Of a DNA stretch of 64,000 nucleotides, positions 9,439-18,318 are shown one piece after another. The translations under genes and the position numbers were made by a program. The DNA lies in contig JAJRSD010000074.1 in assembly GCA_024278975.1 (NCBI GenBank), positions 46,937 to 110,936 of the forward strand, read 5' to 3'. How positions within the stretch are numbered: position 1 is the first letter of the stretch; the number at the start of each line of letters is the position of its first letter. The stretch comes from Bacteroidota bacterium. Lineage in GTDB: Bacteria > Bacteroidota > Bacteroidia > Bacteroidales > Prolixibacteraceae. The notes under the pieces are model-generated. The model ran no database searches and was not told where the DNA came from. It worked only from the letters and a program-made list of their open reading frames with translations.

Positions 9439-11244
9439 TTACTCTTTCAGAACTTTTTTTGAAATAGTAATGTGAGGAGTATGCAAGGTGAGAAAATAAA
9501 TCTCGGGTGGAAGAAACGAAATATCGAAGGGGTTTTTAAACTGTTCTCCCACAACTTTTTCTCCCCTCGAGTTGTAAATATTTATAAATGTAAATTTCTG
9601 TTTCGATTCGAAGTAAAGTTTCGATTTTGTAGGATTCGGATAAACTTTCAACTCGAAATTCTCTTTTAACGAGTTACTAGAAGTTTCAGGCGAAGTCTCG
9701 AAAACAAAGTAACTGACTGAATATTTTCTGACATTGAATATTGTATTCGGTTGGAAATTGGAAACAAACGGGGGAATTTCGAGTGCGACATCGGGGCCAC
9801 CTCCTATTGTTGTCGATGTAAATCCGTTTACATAAAACTTCTTGTCGGTTTCGGCAATCGAATTGGCATAAACTTCGAACATCCACACTTTCCCGGTGCT
9901 GTCATTGGCCATTTTAAGATTAAATTCCTGCTCGTTAGCTGTTGCATTAATTACTACCAACCCAGTTTTTCCATCGCTAAATTTCGATGTATAAACCGTA
10001 ATTTTACTATTGCTGGTAGATGACTCAACCAGATAATCACCAAAGTTTTCGCCAAAATATTTATAAATCCAATATGCCTGCCGCACAGTATAATCTGCCT
10101 GATCGGGGTCTGAGACAGCAAAAAGACCGTGTGTGCCAACTTTCCATTTCCACTCACCTACCCAGCGGGTTGCCATTCCATATCGGTTTTCCATAAAACG
10201 GCCTAAAACATCGGCTGTAAAACAGGCATTTATAAATGTTGTTGTGTGTGGCCCGCGGCAGTTGTATTCGGTCATTGCTACCGGGAAATAGTCTTTTGGA
10301 TGACTGGTATTTTGAGTTGTACACTCTTCCATTGTTTTTTTAATTTGACCGATTTGTACTGTGCTTGCCAAAATATTTTCAGGGGTGGCATCTTTTTCGC
10401 CTGTAAAATAGTTATGCACCACCAGAAAATCGGCAGCATTTTTCACCTCTTTCATAACCTGTGTGTTCCACGCACCACTTTTCGAGTACATAACTGCACC
10501 AATTTTTATGGTTGGGTCAACCGCTTTCATCTTTTCTGCAAATACCCTTAAATCTTCGCCATACTCTTTCCCGGTAACAATGCTGCCGTTTACGTCGTAA
10601 CCGGTCTCCCATTTTCCGTAACACTCGTTACCAATCTCCCAGTTTTTCACTCCAGCTTTTAGTGTGTTGTTCACGTAATCTACAAACCCGGCAGCATATT
10701 TAGCCGCCTGATTAACCCGTGCTTCGCGGGTCCCCGATGCAGTTTTCCCGTACCGTGCATAAAAATAATTTACAACAATTGTAGCTTCTGCACCAATCGA
10801 GTCGATAAACGCTACAAACTCTTCGATATTAAGATTTTTGCTTTTTGTCCCATCAATAGGATTGAAATCAATCAGAAAATCGTCGGGAGTATTACCATCC
10901 CAAAAATAGATGTTACTACCACTTCCTGCCGGAAACCGGAACGCTTTCATTTTTGAAAACCGATAATTGTCGAGCCGCTTTTTTACCATGTCGGTGCCAC
11001 TACGAAAGGTGGTATTTAGTCCGAGCTGAGTCGCAAGAACCGGAGCAATTGTATCGTCCTGAAAAATTGAAACGGAGTAATTTGAATTGCCACTTTCAAA
11101 TTCTATTCTCTCTGTCTTTTCAGGTATTCGAAAAATTTTAGGCTTCCAGTCATCGAAAAAATAGTTGGGGCTTTGTTGTGCCACAGTGTAATTTGCAATA
11201 ATGGATGCTCCAGTTATAACTATCAATAAAATGTATCTTTTCAT
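9439..11244 (-). CDS. Secreted clan GH-A glycoside hydrolase with T9SS C-terminal sorting domain
   Basis: I chose the ATG at 11244, which gives a 601-residue protein with a clean signal peptide (MKRYILLIVITGASIIANYTVAQ, truncated here for length). A longer in-frame ORF would begin at 11364 but would run through an operator-like palindrome. The TIM-barrel has WEIGNEC with acid/base Glu207 and AMTEYNC with likely nucleophile Glu326, as in GH51/GH39-like alpha-L-arabinofuranosidases. An Ig-like beta domain follows. The last 70 residues begin LKVYPNPTKSKLYFES and end ISKKVLKE, a type A T9SS sorting domain, so export to the cell surface is expected. The exact GH family and substrate are not settled. 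Confidence 0.85.
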   Translation of the reverse strand: MKRYILLIVITGASIIANYTVAQQSPNYFFDDWKPKIFRIPEKTERIEFESGNSNYSVSIFQDDTIAPVLATQLGLNTTFRSGTDMVKKRLDNYRFSKMKAFRFPAGSGSNIYFWDGNTPDDFLIDFNPIDGTKSKNLNIEEFVAFIDSIGAEATIVVNYFYARYGKTASGTREARVNQAAKYAAGFVDYVNNTLKAGVKNWEIGNECYGKWETGYDVNGSIVTGKEYGEDLRVFAEKMKAVDPTIKIGAVMYSKSGAWNTQVMKEVKNAADFLVVHNYFTGEKDATPENILASTVQIGQIKKTMEECTTQNTSHPKDYFPVAMTEYNCRGPHTTTFINACFTADVLGRFMENRYGMATRWVGEWKWKVGTHGLFAVSDPDQADYTVRQAYWIYKYFGENFGDYLVESSTSNSKITVYTSKFSDGKTGLVVINATANEQEFNLKMANDSTGKVWMFEVYANSIAETDKKFYVNGFTSTTIGGGPDVALEIPPFVSNFQPNTIFNVRKYSVSYFVFETSPETSSNSLKENFELKVYPNPTKSKLYFESKQKFTFINIYNSRGEKVVGEQFKNPFDISFLPPEIYFLTLHTPHITISKKVLKE

Positions 11245-11290
11245 ATTTTTCTTTTTTCCGACCCCTGATTCATTGGGATAGTTGAAACTT

Positions 11291-11302
11291 GCAAGCGCTT
11301 GC
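11291..11302 (-). promoter_or_regulatory. LacI-family-type operator upstream of the glycoside hydrolase
   Basis: GCAAGCGCTTGC is a perfect 12-bp palindrome with the central CG of LacI/GalR-family operators (AAGCGCTT core). It is 47 bases upstream of the chosen start at 11244. A regulator gene of that family is not in the window. Confidence 0.55.
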
Positions 11303-11519
11303 GAATGTAAGTGGAAAAAGGGATATCTAAAAAATTCATAACAACCTACTGATATACAAACCATTTAATTCAGAAAGTAAATATTTAGGTAGGTTTGCGG
11401 ATATAAATTATACTTTTTTACAAAATTTAGCCAGTACTAAAATCTAACTCACCTGCTACATAAGTTTTTCTGATAAAATCTTCAAATCATTTCGATTTCG
11501 AAATTTAATATCGTGATAA

Positions 11520-12491
11520 CTATTCAACTTTTAAATATTTAACATCTACCCATTTCTCATTTTTAGCAGATTTTTCGAGAGCTTCGAGTACTGAAACACA
11601 ATCTAATATTTCCTGATGCGAGCGAGGCTCTTTTCCTGTTCTGAACATCTCCACCATATCGGTATAGTTTCTTCCCGGATGTGGTTCTTCAACCCGCGAC
11701 TTCAACTCTTTAAATCCCTCTTTCGACTCCACAAAAGTTTCCCAGCCGTAAGCAACTTCTTTAAAGATTAATGTGGCGAAAAGACCCGATTTAAATTTAA
11801 TACTTGCATTTCCACGTTTCCCGTTTCTGTTAACTTTTACTTCGGCAACATCATAACCAAAAATATCGAGTAAAGGCTGTACAAGGTGTGTTCCGTAAAA
11901 GAAAACATTGCCGTATTCTGAATCCAGATCTACCGGTCCGGTGCGTACAACTTGCTTCAAATCATGCAACTCTTTTACCTGCTCTTTCATGTCTAAAGTT
12001 CCATTACTATAAGCAATTGAACTATACGACGACACCGGAGTTCCAATTTTCCTTGCAAGTTCCAAAAACTTTTTCCCTTCGGCAGCACGATAACAAAATG
12101 GTTTATCAACAAAAGTTGGAATACCGGCTTTTACAAATGGCAAAGCAGCTTCGAGATGATATTTTGCATGGCGATGGTCAACTATCAGAGCATCAATTTT
12201 ACCCATCATTTCCGAAGGATCTTTCACCTGAACAGGAATATTCCCTTTCTCCATTGATTTTTTTGCAAATTCATCAGTTTCTCCCCAGATATATTTCACT
12301 TCAACTCCCGGAAATTTCTTATCAATATTAAATAGTTTCCCATAACCGTAAGAGTGCGAATTTTCGGCACCAATAATTCCAATTATAATTTTTTTGTCTT
12401 CGGCAAATGTATTAGCCAATACTCCCGGAGCAATTGCAGAAACAGCAACTCCAGCGCCAATAGTTTTTATAAATGTTCTTCTCTTATTCAT
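11520..12491 (-). CDS. Gfo/Idh/MocA-family oxidoreductase, Tat-exported
   Basis: The 323-residue protein begins NKRRTFIKTIGAGVAVSAIAPGVLA, a twin-arginine-type signal for export of folded NAD(P) enzymes. The Rossmann segment is IIGIIGAENSHSYGYG and the family catalytic-type lysine lies in FVDKPFCYRAAEGKKF. It is somewhat short for the family. Members oxidise or reduce sugars, inositols and related compounds; the substrate cannot be read from the sequence. It follows a second Gfo/Idh gene after a 10-base gap, so both are probably one transcript serving the neighbouring carbohydrate cluster. Confidence 0.85.
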   Translation of the reverse strand: MNKRRTFIKTIGAGVAVSAIAPGVLANTFAEDKKIIIGIIGAENSHSYGYGKLFNIDKKFPGVEVKYIWGETDEFAKKSMEKGNIPVQVKDPSEMMGKIDALIVDHRHAKYHLEAALPFVKAGIPTFVDKPFCYRAAEGKKFLELARKIGTPVSSYSSIAYSNGTLDMKEQVKELHDLKQVVRTGPVDLDSEYGNVFFYGTHLVQPLLDIFGYDVAEVKVNRNGKRGNASIKFKSGLFATLIFKEVAYGWETFVESKEGFKELKSRVEEPHPGRNYTDMVEMFRTGKEPRSHQEILDCVSVLEALEKSAKNEKWVDVKYLKVE

Positions 12492-12501
12492 TTCCTTTTT
12501 T

Positions 12502-13851
12502 TTAAAGTTTCATTTCCCAACCTTTTTCATACTCTCTCGACCAAAGCTTTTTAGCTTTTTTATCGCCAATAATATGCCCGTTGTCAGGGTTAATTTCCAA
12601 CGAATGCCCAACTCTTTGTGCAATATTACCAAGCTGAACAAGCAGTGTACTTTTATGTCCCGATTCAATACCTGCTCTGAGTTTCTCTCCATTTAAAATA
12701 TTATTAAACAGGTTCTGAATATGCAGTGCATCAAGATGACTGGACGGATTAGATAAATTTGTCGGATCTATTTCCTTGGTATGTTTCACCTCTTTTACTA
12801 AATTATTTTTGAGATCGTAAATTTTATACTCATTTCCACCTGGAATCATTATACTTCCCTCTTCGCCATAAAATACAACACCAACAGAACTTCCTTCAAT
12901 AGTTCTTCCATTACAACTTCGCCCCTCCCAGGTCATCGAAATATCGCCACCGAAATCAAGATTTATAACCTGTGTATCGGGCGTTTGCCAATCATCTTTA
13001 TATCGATATCTACCACCGTTGGAACTCACTTTTGTCGGGTAATCCACATCAAAACCCCATCTTAATAGGTCGATCATGTGAGTTCCGTTATTTAGTGCTT
13101 CACCTGTTCCCCAGTTCCAAAACCAGTGCCAGTTGTAATGCACAACGTTGTCTTTATAAGTTTTTCGGGGGGCGGGTCCCTGCCATAAATCCCAGTTTAA
13201 CCATTCCGGAATTTCCACTTCATTACCAACGCCAATCGGACCACGGTTATTAGCATACCAGCCTTTGCCAAAATATGGACGACCGATTGCACCTTTTTTC
13301 AATTCGCTAATTGCCTCAACAACATTTGGATATGAGCGACGCTGATTCCCCATCTGAACAGACTTCTTAAAACGTTTGGTAGCCTCAATCAGAATTTCAC
13401 CCTCAGCAGGATTATGACTTGCGGGTTTTTCGAGATAAACATGTTTACCGGCTTGCAGTGCGAGCAGAGCCGCCGGAGCGTGCCAATGGTCGGGAGTGGC
13501 AATAACCATTAAATCAATGTCTTTACTTTCAAGCGATTTTCTAAAATCGCCAAAACCGGTTGGTTTAATATCCTGAACTTTCTGAACATTAGCCGAACAC
13601 TTCTCAATTGCACGAGAATCTACATCGCAAATATGTAAAACATCACACTGTTTTTGAAAAGCAAAATTTTGGGCAAGTGCATTTCCACGCGAATTAACTC
13701 CCATTACAGAAGCTCGTATTTTATCGTTAGCACCAATAATCCGTTTATAACTTCCGGCACTAAATCCGGGAAGGATTCCGCCAATCATTAATGTTGATGA
13801 AACTACTGCTGATTTTTTAATAAAATCGCGACGAGAATTTGATTTTTCCAT
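12502..13851 (-). CDS. Gfo/Idh/MocA-family oxidoreductase, Tat-exported
   Basis: The 449-residue protein has the N-terminus SNSRRDFIKKSAVVSST, a twin-arginine signal followed by a hydrophobic stretch. The NAD-binding domain includes IRASVMGVNSRGNALAQNF, and the catalytic lysine is in VYLEKPASHNPAEGE. GTHMIDLLRWGFD and the WNWGTGEALNNGTH block are typical of the large Bacteroidota/Planctomycetota Gfo/Idh subgroup. It is the first gene of the pair, with upstream AT-rich DNA at 13852-14174. Likely periplasmic sugar oxidoreduction; exact substrate unknown. Confidence 0.88.
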   Translation of the reverse strand: MEKSNSRRDFIKKSAVVSSTLMIGGILPGFSAGSYKRIIGANDKIRASVMGVNSRGNALAQNFAFQKQCDVLHICDVDSRAIEKCSANVQKVQDIKPTGFGDFRKSLESKDIDLMVIATPDHWHAPAALLALQAGKHVYLEKPASHNPAEGEILIEATKRFKKSVQMGNQRRSYPNVVEAISELKKGAIGRPYFGKGWYANNRGPIGVGNEVEIPEWLNWDLWQGPAPRKTYKDNVVHYNWHWFWNWGTGEALNNGTHMIDLLRWGFDVDYPTKVSSNGGRYRYKDDWQTPDTQVINLDFGGDISMTWEGRSCNGRTIEGSSVGVVFYGEEGSIMIPGGNEYKIYDLKNNLVKEVKHTKEIDPTNLSNPSSHLDALHIQNLFNNILNGEKLRAGIESGHKSTLLVQLGNIAQRVGHSLEINPDNGHIIGDKKAKKLWSREYEKGWEMKL

Positions 13852-14174
13852 TTTAGGTATGGTTTAGTTTATAAACCCTAAAACTAATCTATATTTTTGA
13901 AATCTTATATTCTTATCAAATAAAATTTAAAATAGTTAATAATTTGAATGAAGTCAATGTACTTATTTTACCAGATTGACAATTTAACAGTCTTCTGTCT
14001 GTCAACTTTTCATCTTGTTTAGAAATTAAATTGCTACATTTTCAACTTTTTAACAGAATTGATGTTGAGTAGTTAAAAGATGCAAAAAGTAAGGTTCTTA
14101 TTCAAAATTGAGATAACAGTGGTTGTATATTTGCGTTCTATCATTGCAATTTTTAAGAATTAAAATTTTATATC
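13852..14174. other. Intergenic region between divergent gfo/idh and htrA genes
   Basis: A 323-base AT-rich divergent promoter region. On the plus strand TATATTTG at 14126-14133 matches the Bacteroidota -7 element (TAnnTTTG) about 42 bases before the htrA start; a TTG is present only 15 bases upstream of it, so the -33 box is weak. No genes, terminators or clear repeats were seen. Confidence 0.4.
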
Positions 14175-15614
14175 ATGAAAAAAATTGGAAAATATTCATT
14201 TACATTTTTTTTGGTTGTTGTGGGAGCATTTATCTCAGTTTGGACTTACAGTACTTTTTTCGACAAACAGGACGTAATTACGATTAAAGAAAAGCAACCC
14301 ATAAGATATGCGGCATTATCGACTGATGGAGAAACTGCTTTGCCAGATTTAACTTATGCTGCCGAGAAGTCTATTAATACAGTTGTTCATATTGCCACGC
14401 AGTCGGTTCGTGGCGGAGGATGGTCGAGTGGAAATCCATTTTTAGATGAATTCTTTGGAATGCGAGGTCAGCAACAACCTCAATTATCTCAAGGATTTGG
14501 TTCGGGTGTTGTTTTAACAGAAGATGGCTTTATTGTAACCAACAATCATGTTATCGACGATGCGCAAAATATTAAGGTAATTTTAAATGACAACCGCGAA
14601 TTTGAAGCACGGTTAATTGGCACTGACCCTTCAACAGATATTGCAGTTCTGAAAATTGAAGCTGAAAACCTGTCAGTCATTAAATTTGGAAATTCAGAGA
14701 GCCTGCAAATTGGAGAATGGGTTCTTGCTGTTGGTAATCCGTTTAATTTAACCTCAACAGTAACAGCAGGAATTATTAGTGCAATGGGAAGAAATTTACG
14801 TATTAATCGGGATCAAATGGCAATTGAATCTTTTATTCAAACAGATGCCGCGGTAAATCCAGGTAACAGTGGAGGTGCTCTTGTTAATCAACAAGGTCAA
14901 TTAGTTGGAATAAACACTGCAATAGCTTCGCGTACTGGTTCTTATACCGGATATTCATTTGCAGTTCCGGTAACAATTGTTAAAAAAGTTGTAAATGATT
15001 TAATGGAATTTGGAGAAGTTCAGCGTGCATTAATAGGAGTAAATATTAGTGATGTTAATGCTGAAATTGCAGATAAACTCGAACTCGAAAATGTTGAAGG
15101 AGTTTATATTGCCGGTGTACCGGAAGATGGTGCTGCATACGATGCCGGAATTAAAGTTGACGATGTAATAATTAATGTGGGTGGGGTTAAAATGAAAACA
15201 TCGGCAGAACTTCAGGAAAAGATCAGTCAGTATCGCCCGGGAGACGATGTGGAAATTGTTATAATTAGAGACGGAGAAAAGAAACAATTTACAGTTACAT
15301 TGCGTAACAAGCATGGCGACACAGAAATTGTTAAAGATAATTATGCTGTTTTAGGCGCCGAGTTTGAACTTATAGGGAAAGTTGAAAAACAAAACTTAGA
15401 AATTAGGAATGGAATTAAAATAATAAAACTGAATAAAGGGAAATTAAAAGAAGCGGGACTAAAAAAGGGTTATATTATAACTAATGTGAACAAAAAACCA
15501 ATTTACGATGTTGCTGATTTTAAGAAAGAGATAGAAAATGCCACAGGTGGAATTTTAGTTGAAGGGATTTATCCAAATGGAGAATTAGCATATTACGTTT
15601 TTGGAATTGATTAA
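14175..15614 (+). CDS. HtrA/DegP-type periplasmic serine protease
   Basis: A 479-residue trypsin-like protease and chaperone for misfolded envelope proteins. An N-terminal membrane anchor or signal (residues 6-27) precedes the protease domain with catalytic triad His125 (TNNHVID), Asp155 (PSTDIAVLK) and Ser232 (NPGNSGGAL). Two PDZ domains follow: one at about 285-375 (GVNISDVNAEIADKLEL) and a degenerate one at about 390-479. Length and layout fit the Do family. It lies 109 bases before rpoD on the same strand, but rpoD has its own promoter-like element. Envelope stress control is expected from the family, not shown here. Confidence 0.93.
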   Translation: MKKIGKYSFTFFLVVVGAFISVWTYSTFFDKQDVITIKEKQPIRYAALSTDGETALPDLTYAAEKSINTVVHIATQSVRGGGWSSGNPFLDEFFGMRGQQQPQLSQGFGSGVVLTEDGFIVTNNHVIDDAQNIKVILNDNREFEARLIGTDPSTDIAVLKIEAENLSVIKFGNSESLQIGEWVLAVGNPFNLTSTVTAGIISAMGRNLRINRDQMAIESFIQTDAAVNPGNSGGALVNQQGQLVGINTAIASRTGSYTGYSFAVPVTIVKKVVNDLMEFGEVQRALIGVNISDVNAEIADKLELENVEGVYIAGVPEDGAAYDAGIKVDDVIINVGGVKMKTSAELQEKISQYRPGDDVEIVIIRDGEKKQFTVTLRNKHGDTEIVKDNYAVLGAEFELIGKVEKQNLEIRNGIKIIKLNKGKLKEAGLKKGYIITNVNKKPIYDVADFKKEIENATGGILVEGIYPNGELAYYVFGID

Positions 15615-15670
15615 TCCTCTAAATCAGCTTTAACTATTTATTAATTAAGTTTTAGATAAGCGGGTTTCTC

Positions 15671-15702
15671 CTTGACAATGATGTTTTAATGAACTATATT
15701 TG
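15671..15702 (+). promoter_or_regulatory. Predicted promoter of rpoD
   Basis: CTTG at 15671-15674 and TATATTTG at 15695-15702 are 20 bases apart, close to the Bacteroidota TTTG-N19-TAnnTTTG consensus. The -7 element ends 21 bases before the rpoD start codon. Confidence 0.6.
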
Positions 15703-15723
15703 CACACTTTTTAAGAAAATTAT

Positions 15724-16584
15724 ATGAGACAGCTAAAGATCACAAAGTCAATCACTAACCGTGAGAGTGCCTCTTTAGACAAGTATTTACAGGAAATTGG
15801 CAAGGAAGATCTAATTACTGTTGAGGAAGAAGTTGAATTAGCGCAGCGAATTAAGAAAGGAGACCAGGTTGCTTTGGAGAAATTAACCAGAGCAAATTTG
15901 CGTTTTGTTGTATCGGTGGCAAAGCAGTACCAAAATCAGGGACTGAGTTTACCCGATTTAATAAACGAAGGAAACCTTGGCTTAATAAAAGCTGCTGAAA
16001 AATTTGACGAAACCCGCGGTTTTAAGTTCATTTCATATGCCGTTTGGTGGATTCGCCAATCTATTCTTCAAGCACTTGCAGAGCAATCGCGTATCGTTCG
16101 TTTGCCACTGAACCAGGTAGGTTCGTTGAACAAAATTAACAAAGCGTTCTCGAAATTTGAGCAAGAACACGAACGCAAGCCATCGCCAGAAGAATTAGCA
16201 GAATCACTCGAACTTCCTGCAGATAAAGTCGCAGACACATTAAGAGTTTCCGGAAGACACGTATCAGTTGACGCCCCATTTGTGGATGGCGAAGACAACA
16301 GTCTTTTGGATGTGTTGGTTAACAACGACTCGCCAAATGCCGACCGCGCCCTTATCATGGAATCACTTGCCAAAGAGATCTTTCGGGCTTTAGCTACATT
16401 GACAGAGAGAGAGAGTGACATTATCAGATTATTTTTCGGCATTGGATGCCAGGAGATGACTCTGGAAGAGATCGGTGAACGATTTGGGTTAACCCGCGAA
16501 CGAGTACGCCAAATTAAAGAGAAGGCGATTCGACGCTTACGACACACATCGCGAAGCAAATTACTAAAAACGTATCTAGGTTAG
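15724..16584 (+). CDS. rpoD: Primary RNA polymerase sigma factor (sigma-70/RpoD)
   Basis: The 286-residue protein is the short primary sigma typical of Bacteroidota, lacking region 1.1. Region 1.2 is [20 protein letters not shown]. Regions 2.1-2.4 run through [36 protein letters not shown] and [15 protein letters not shown]. Region 3 is [18 protein letters not shown] and region 4.2 has the helix-turn-helix [20 protein letters not shown]. This factor recognises the TTTG/TAnnTTTG promoters seen elsewhere in the window. A strong terminator follows. Confidence 0.96.
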   Translation: MRQLKITKSITNRESASLDKYLQEIGKEDLITVEEEVELAQRIKKGDQVALEKLTRANLRFVVSVAKQYQNQGLSLPDLINEGNLGLIKAAEKFDETRGFKFISYAVWWIRQSILQALAEQSRIVRLPLNQVGSLNKINKAFSKFEQEHERKPSPEELAESLELPADKVADTLRVSGRHVSVDAPFVDGEDNSLLDVLVNNDSPNADRALIMESLAKEIFRALATLTERESDIIRLFFGIGCQEMTLEEIGERFGLTRERVRQIKEKAIRRLRHTSRSKLLKTYLG

Positions 16585-16594
16585 ATAAATTTAT

Positions 16595-16623
16595 AAAGGT
16601 TGCCATTTGGCAACCTTTTTTTT
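16595..16623 (+). terminator. Rho-independent terminator of rpoD
   Basis: AAAGGTTGCC (16595-16604) pairs perfectly with GGCAACCTTT (16609-16618) across the loop ATTT, followed by T8. It begins 11 bases after the rpoD stop codon. Confidence 0.88.
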
Positions 16624-16648
16624 ATGATATAAGTTTGATAATGCAAAC

Positions 16649-16837
16649 CCGAACAGTCTGATATAGTTCGTGCAAGAAAACTCACTATTATCAAGTCTTT
16701 GATAAGAAAACGTCAAAGACAGAGCTTGCCCCGTATTCTTATCGGGGGCTTTCGAAGATTTTGAAACCAAGGAGTTTGCTATTTGTAATTGACTGTTTCA
16801 AAATCGAGAGTAACGAAGTATTTGGCGTTTTCTTGCA
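16649..16837. repeat. Nested inverted-repeat element between rpoD and a minus-strand membrane gene
   Basis: The gap holds several perfect inverted repeats. The outer arms TGCAAGAAAAC (16671-16681) and its complement (16827-16837) enclose three others. GTCTTTGA/TCAAAGAC form a local hairpin (16695-16702 and 16713-16720). CCCCG/CGGGG pair around 16729-16747. GATTTTGAAAC/GTTTCAAAATC are 11-bp arms at 16757-16767 and 16795-16805. A shorter CGAAC/GTTCG pair precedes them at 16650-16670. It could be a MITE-like element or a multibranched RNA; no ORF is present. Confidence 0.5.
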
Positions 16838-16841
16838 AATA

Positions 16842-17282
16842 TTATATAAATGCTCTTTCCCACGGAATAGCAGACAGAATTAAAACAAATCCAATTATAT
16901 AAAAAATAAATGCAGCCCGGTGTTTTTTCCATGATGCCGAGTATTTTTTCGATTTTGCCCTGCCTATATGAATAATAATTAAAGCAATTGCCATCATTAA
17001 AATATGTTCGACCGCATAAAATCGTAAATCTGCATTCTTCATGGCAGCACCAAAATCGTTGAATGCAGCTTTTGTGACCGGGCTAACAAAAATGTATAAC
17101 ACAATCCCTATTAAAAACTGAATATCCATAAAAACTGTTAGAAGCAATCCCCATAAGTCATCTCTTTTTGTCCAGCTTCGTTTCTTAAACCAGCCGACAA
17201 AAGCAAATCCGATAACAAAAACTAAGGCAATTAATACTAACCAACGAAATAAGTTATGCGTATGTAATAATCCTGTGTACAT
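16842..17282 (-). CDS. Conserved four-helix membrane protein
   Basis: A 146-residue protein with four hydrophobic segments, at about 10-30, 44-68, 85-105 and 121-140. Histidines lie near or in the helices (LLHTHNLFRW, YAVEHILMMAI, LIIIHIGRAK, WKKHRAAFI), a pattern compatible with a small b-type heme protein. Similar short proteins are widespread in Bacteroidota, without a function I can name with certainty. It is transcribed toward the nested inverted-repeat element, whose nearest arm ends five bases from the stop codon. Confidence 0.65.
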   Translation of the reverse strand: MYTGLLHTHNLFRWLVLIALVFVIGFAFVGWFKKRSWTKRDDLWGLLLTVFMDIQFLIGIVLYIFVSPVTKAAFNDFGAAMKNADLRFYAVEHILMMAIALIIIHIGRAKSKKYSASWKKHRAAFIFYIIGFVLILSAIPWERAFI

Positions 17283-17358
17283 TTTTTAAGTATATTTTTT
17301 GAAAGTAAAACATTATTGATCAGAAATTGTTGTGTTGATTTTTGCTGTCAGTATTCAA

Positions 17359-18015
17359 TTAAATTTCCTCTGCCAGCTTAAAAACTTCATCGGCATCCCA
17401 GATTATTTTATTCGAATTAGGTGTTGTGGCTGCATTAACCATTGCTTGTGCAACAATTACATCTCGAACAGGCCGATATTTCTTTAGAATAATTTTTGTA
17501 AATAATTTGATAGTTGAAGTTGCAATAGTCTCTAATAAACGTTTGGTTTTTCGGTTACCAAGCAACGATGGCGAACGTAAAATAGTTATATTATTGAATC
17601 CCAGCTTCTTTACAGCCTCATCTAATTCTCCTTTCATTCGGGTGTAAAATACCTTAGATTTTGAGTTTGCCCCAATCGACGAAACTAAAATATAGTTCTC
17701 AATTCCATTCTCTTTTGCTTTTTTTGCAAAACTAAGGTTGAAAGTAAAATCTACTTCGTACTGCGCTTCTTTATTGCCGGCTTGAGTTAGGGTAGTTCCC
17801 AGTGCCGAAAAAAGAACATCACCTTTTAAGTATTTACTCCATGCTTTATCGTTGCTAAAACCAACAATGTGTTGTTCAAGTTTGGGGTGTTTTAATCCGG
17901 AATCTTTCCTGACAAAAATCCTGACTTTTTTGAAATTGCTATTTTTTAATAAAAGTTGAACCAATTGTTTCCCGACCAGTCCGGTTGCTCCAACAATGTT
18001 TGCGGTTAAATTCAT
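17359..18015 (-). CDS. NAD(P)-binding oxidoreductase, atypical short-chain dehydrogenase (HTATIP2-like)
   Basis: The 218-residue protein has the Rossmann motif ANIVGATGLVGKQLVQLLL near residues 5-22 and an ILVSSIGANSKSKVFYTRMKGELDEAV block with the Y-x3-K-like YTRMKGE pair of atypical SDRs. A later ITILRSPSLLGNRKTKRLLE segment is typical of the NAD(P)H-binding HTATIP2/YwnB-type group. No substrate can be assigned. It is a single gene on the minus strand, separated by 76 bases from the downstream membrane protein. Confidence 0.8.
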   Translation of the reverse strand: MNLTANIVGATGLVGKQLVQLLLKNSNFKKVRIFVRKDSGLKHPKLEQHIVGFSNDKAWSKYLKGDVLFSALGTTLTQAGNKEAQYEVDFTFNLSFAKKAKENGIENYILVSSIGANSKSKVFYTRMKGELDEAVKKLGFNNITILRSPSLLGNRKTKRLLETIATSTIKLFTKIILKKYRPVRDVIVAQAMVNAATTPNSNKIIWDADEVFKLAEEI

Positions 18016-18156
18016 TTGTATTTATGTTTGTATAGATTTAAATATGATAATTGATTTAACTAAGTAAGGGTTTTTAATTTTAAAATCTGATTTACGACTT
18101 TTAACTTTTGGCCTCTTCAGTCGTCTGAATTCCCAAATCAGCAATAAATATAAGAA

Positions 18157-18313
18157 TAATATTTGTACCAGCAGCAGAACACAGTCGTTGTTTATGTTAA
18201 AAGAATGTCGTAAAACATTTGGTGATGTAAAAAACATCTAGTAAATTGCTCTCACAAACCTTTATTTTATCTTTATAAAAACAACTATGGGCGGCGTTCT
18301 TGCTGCCCTTTTT
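18157..18313 (+). ncRNA. Candidate small plus-strand transcript with its own terminator
   Basis: A plus-strand rho-independent terminator (GGGCGGC 18289-18295, loop GTTCTT, GCTGCCC 18302-18308, then T5 and more T) lies between two minus-strand genes, so it has no protein-coding gene to serve. A -7-like TAATATTTG occurs at 18157-18165. Between them only a 15-codon ORF (MLKECRKTFGDVKNI, 18195-18242) is visible. This suggests a short RNA of about 140 bases, but the -33 box is weak and no known RNA family was recognised. Confidence 0.35.
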
Positions 18314-18318
18314 CCTTT

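Noticed and set aside
11245..11364. N-terminal extension of the glycoside hydrolase
   Set aside because: The extension has no signal-like sequence and runs across the LacI-type palindrome; the ATG at 11244 gives a standard signal peptide.
18022..18237. Open frame of 71 codons on the minus strand
   Set aside because: No recognisable domain, low-complexity basic composition, and it overlaps the plus-strand terminator and candidate RNA region.
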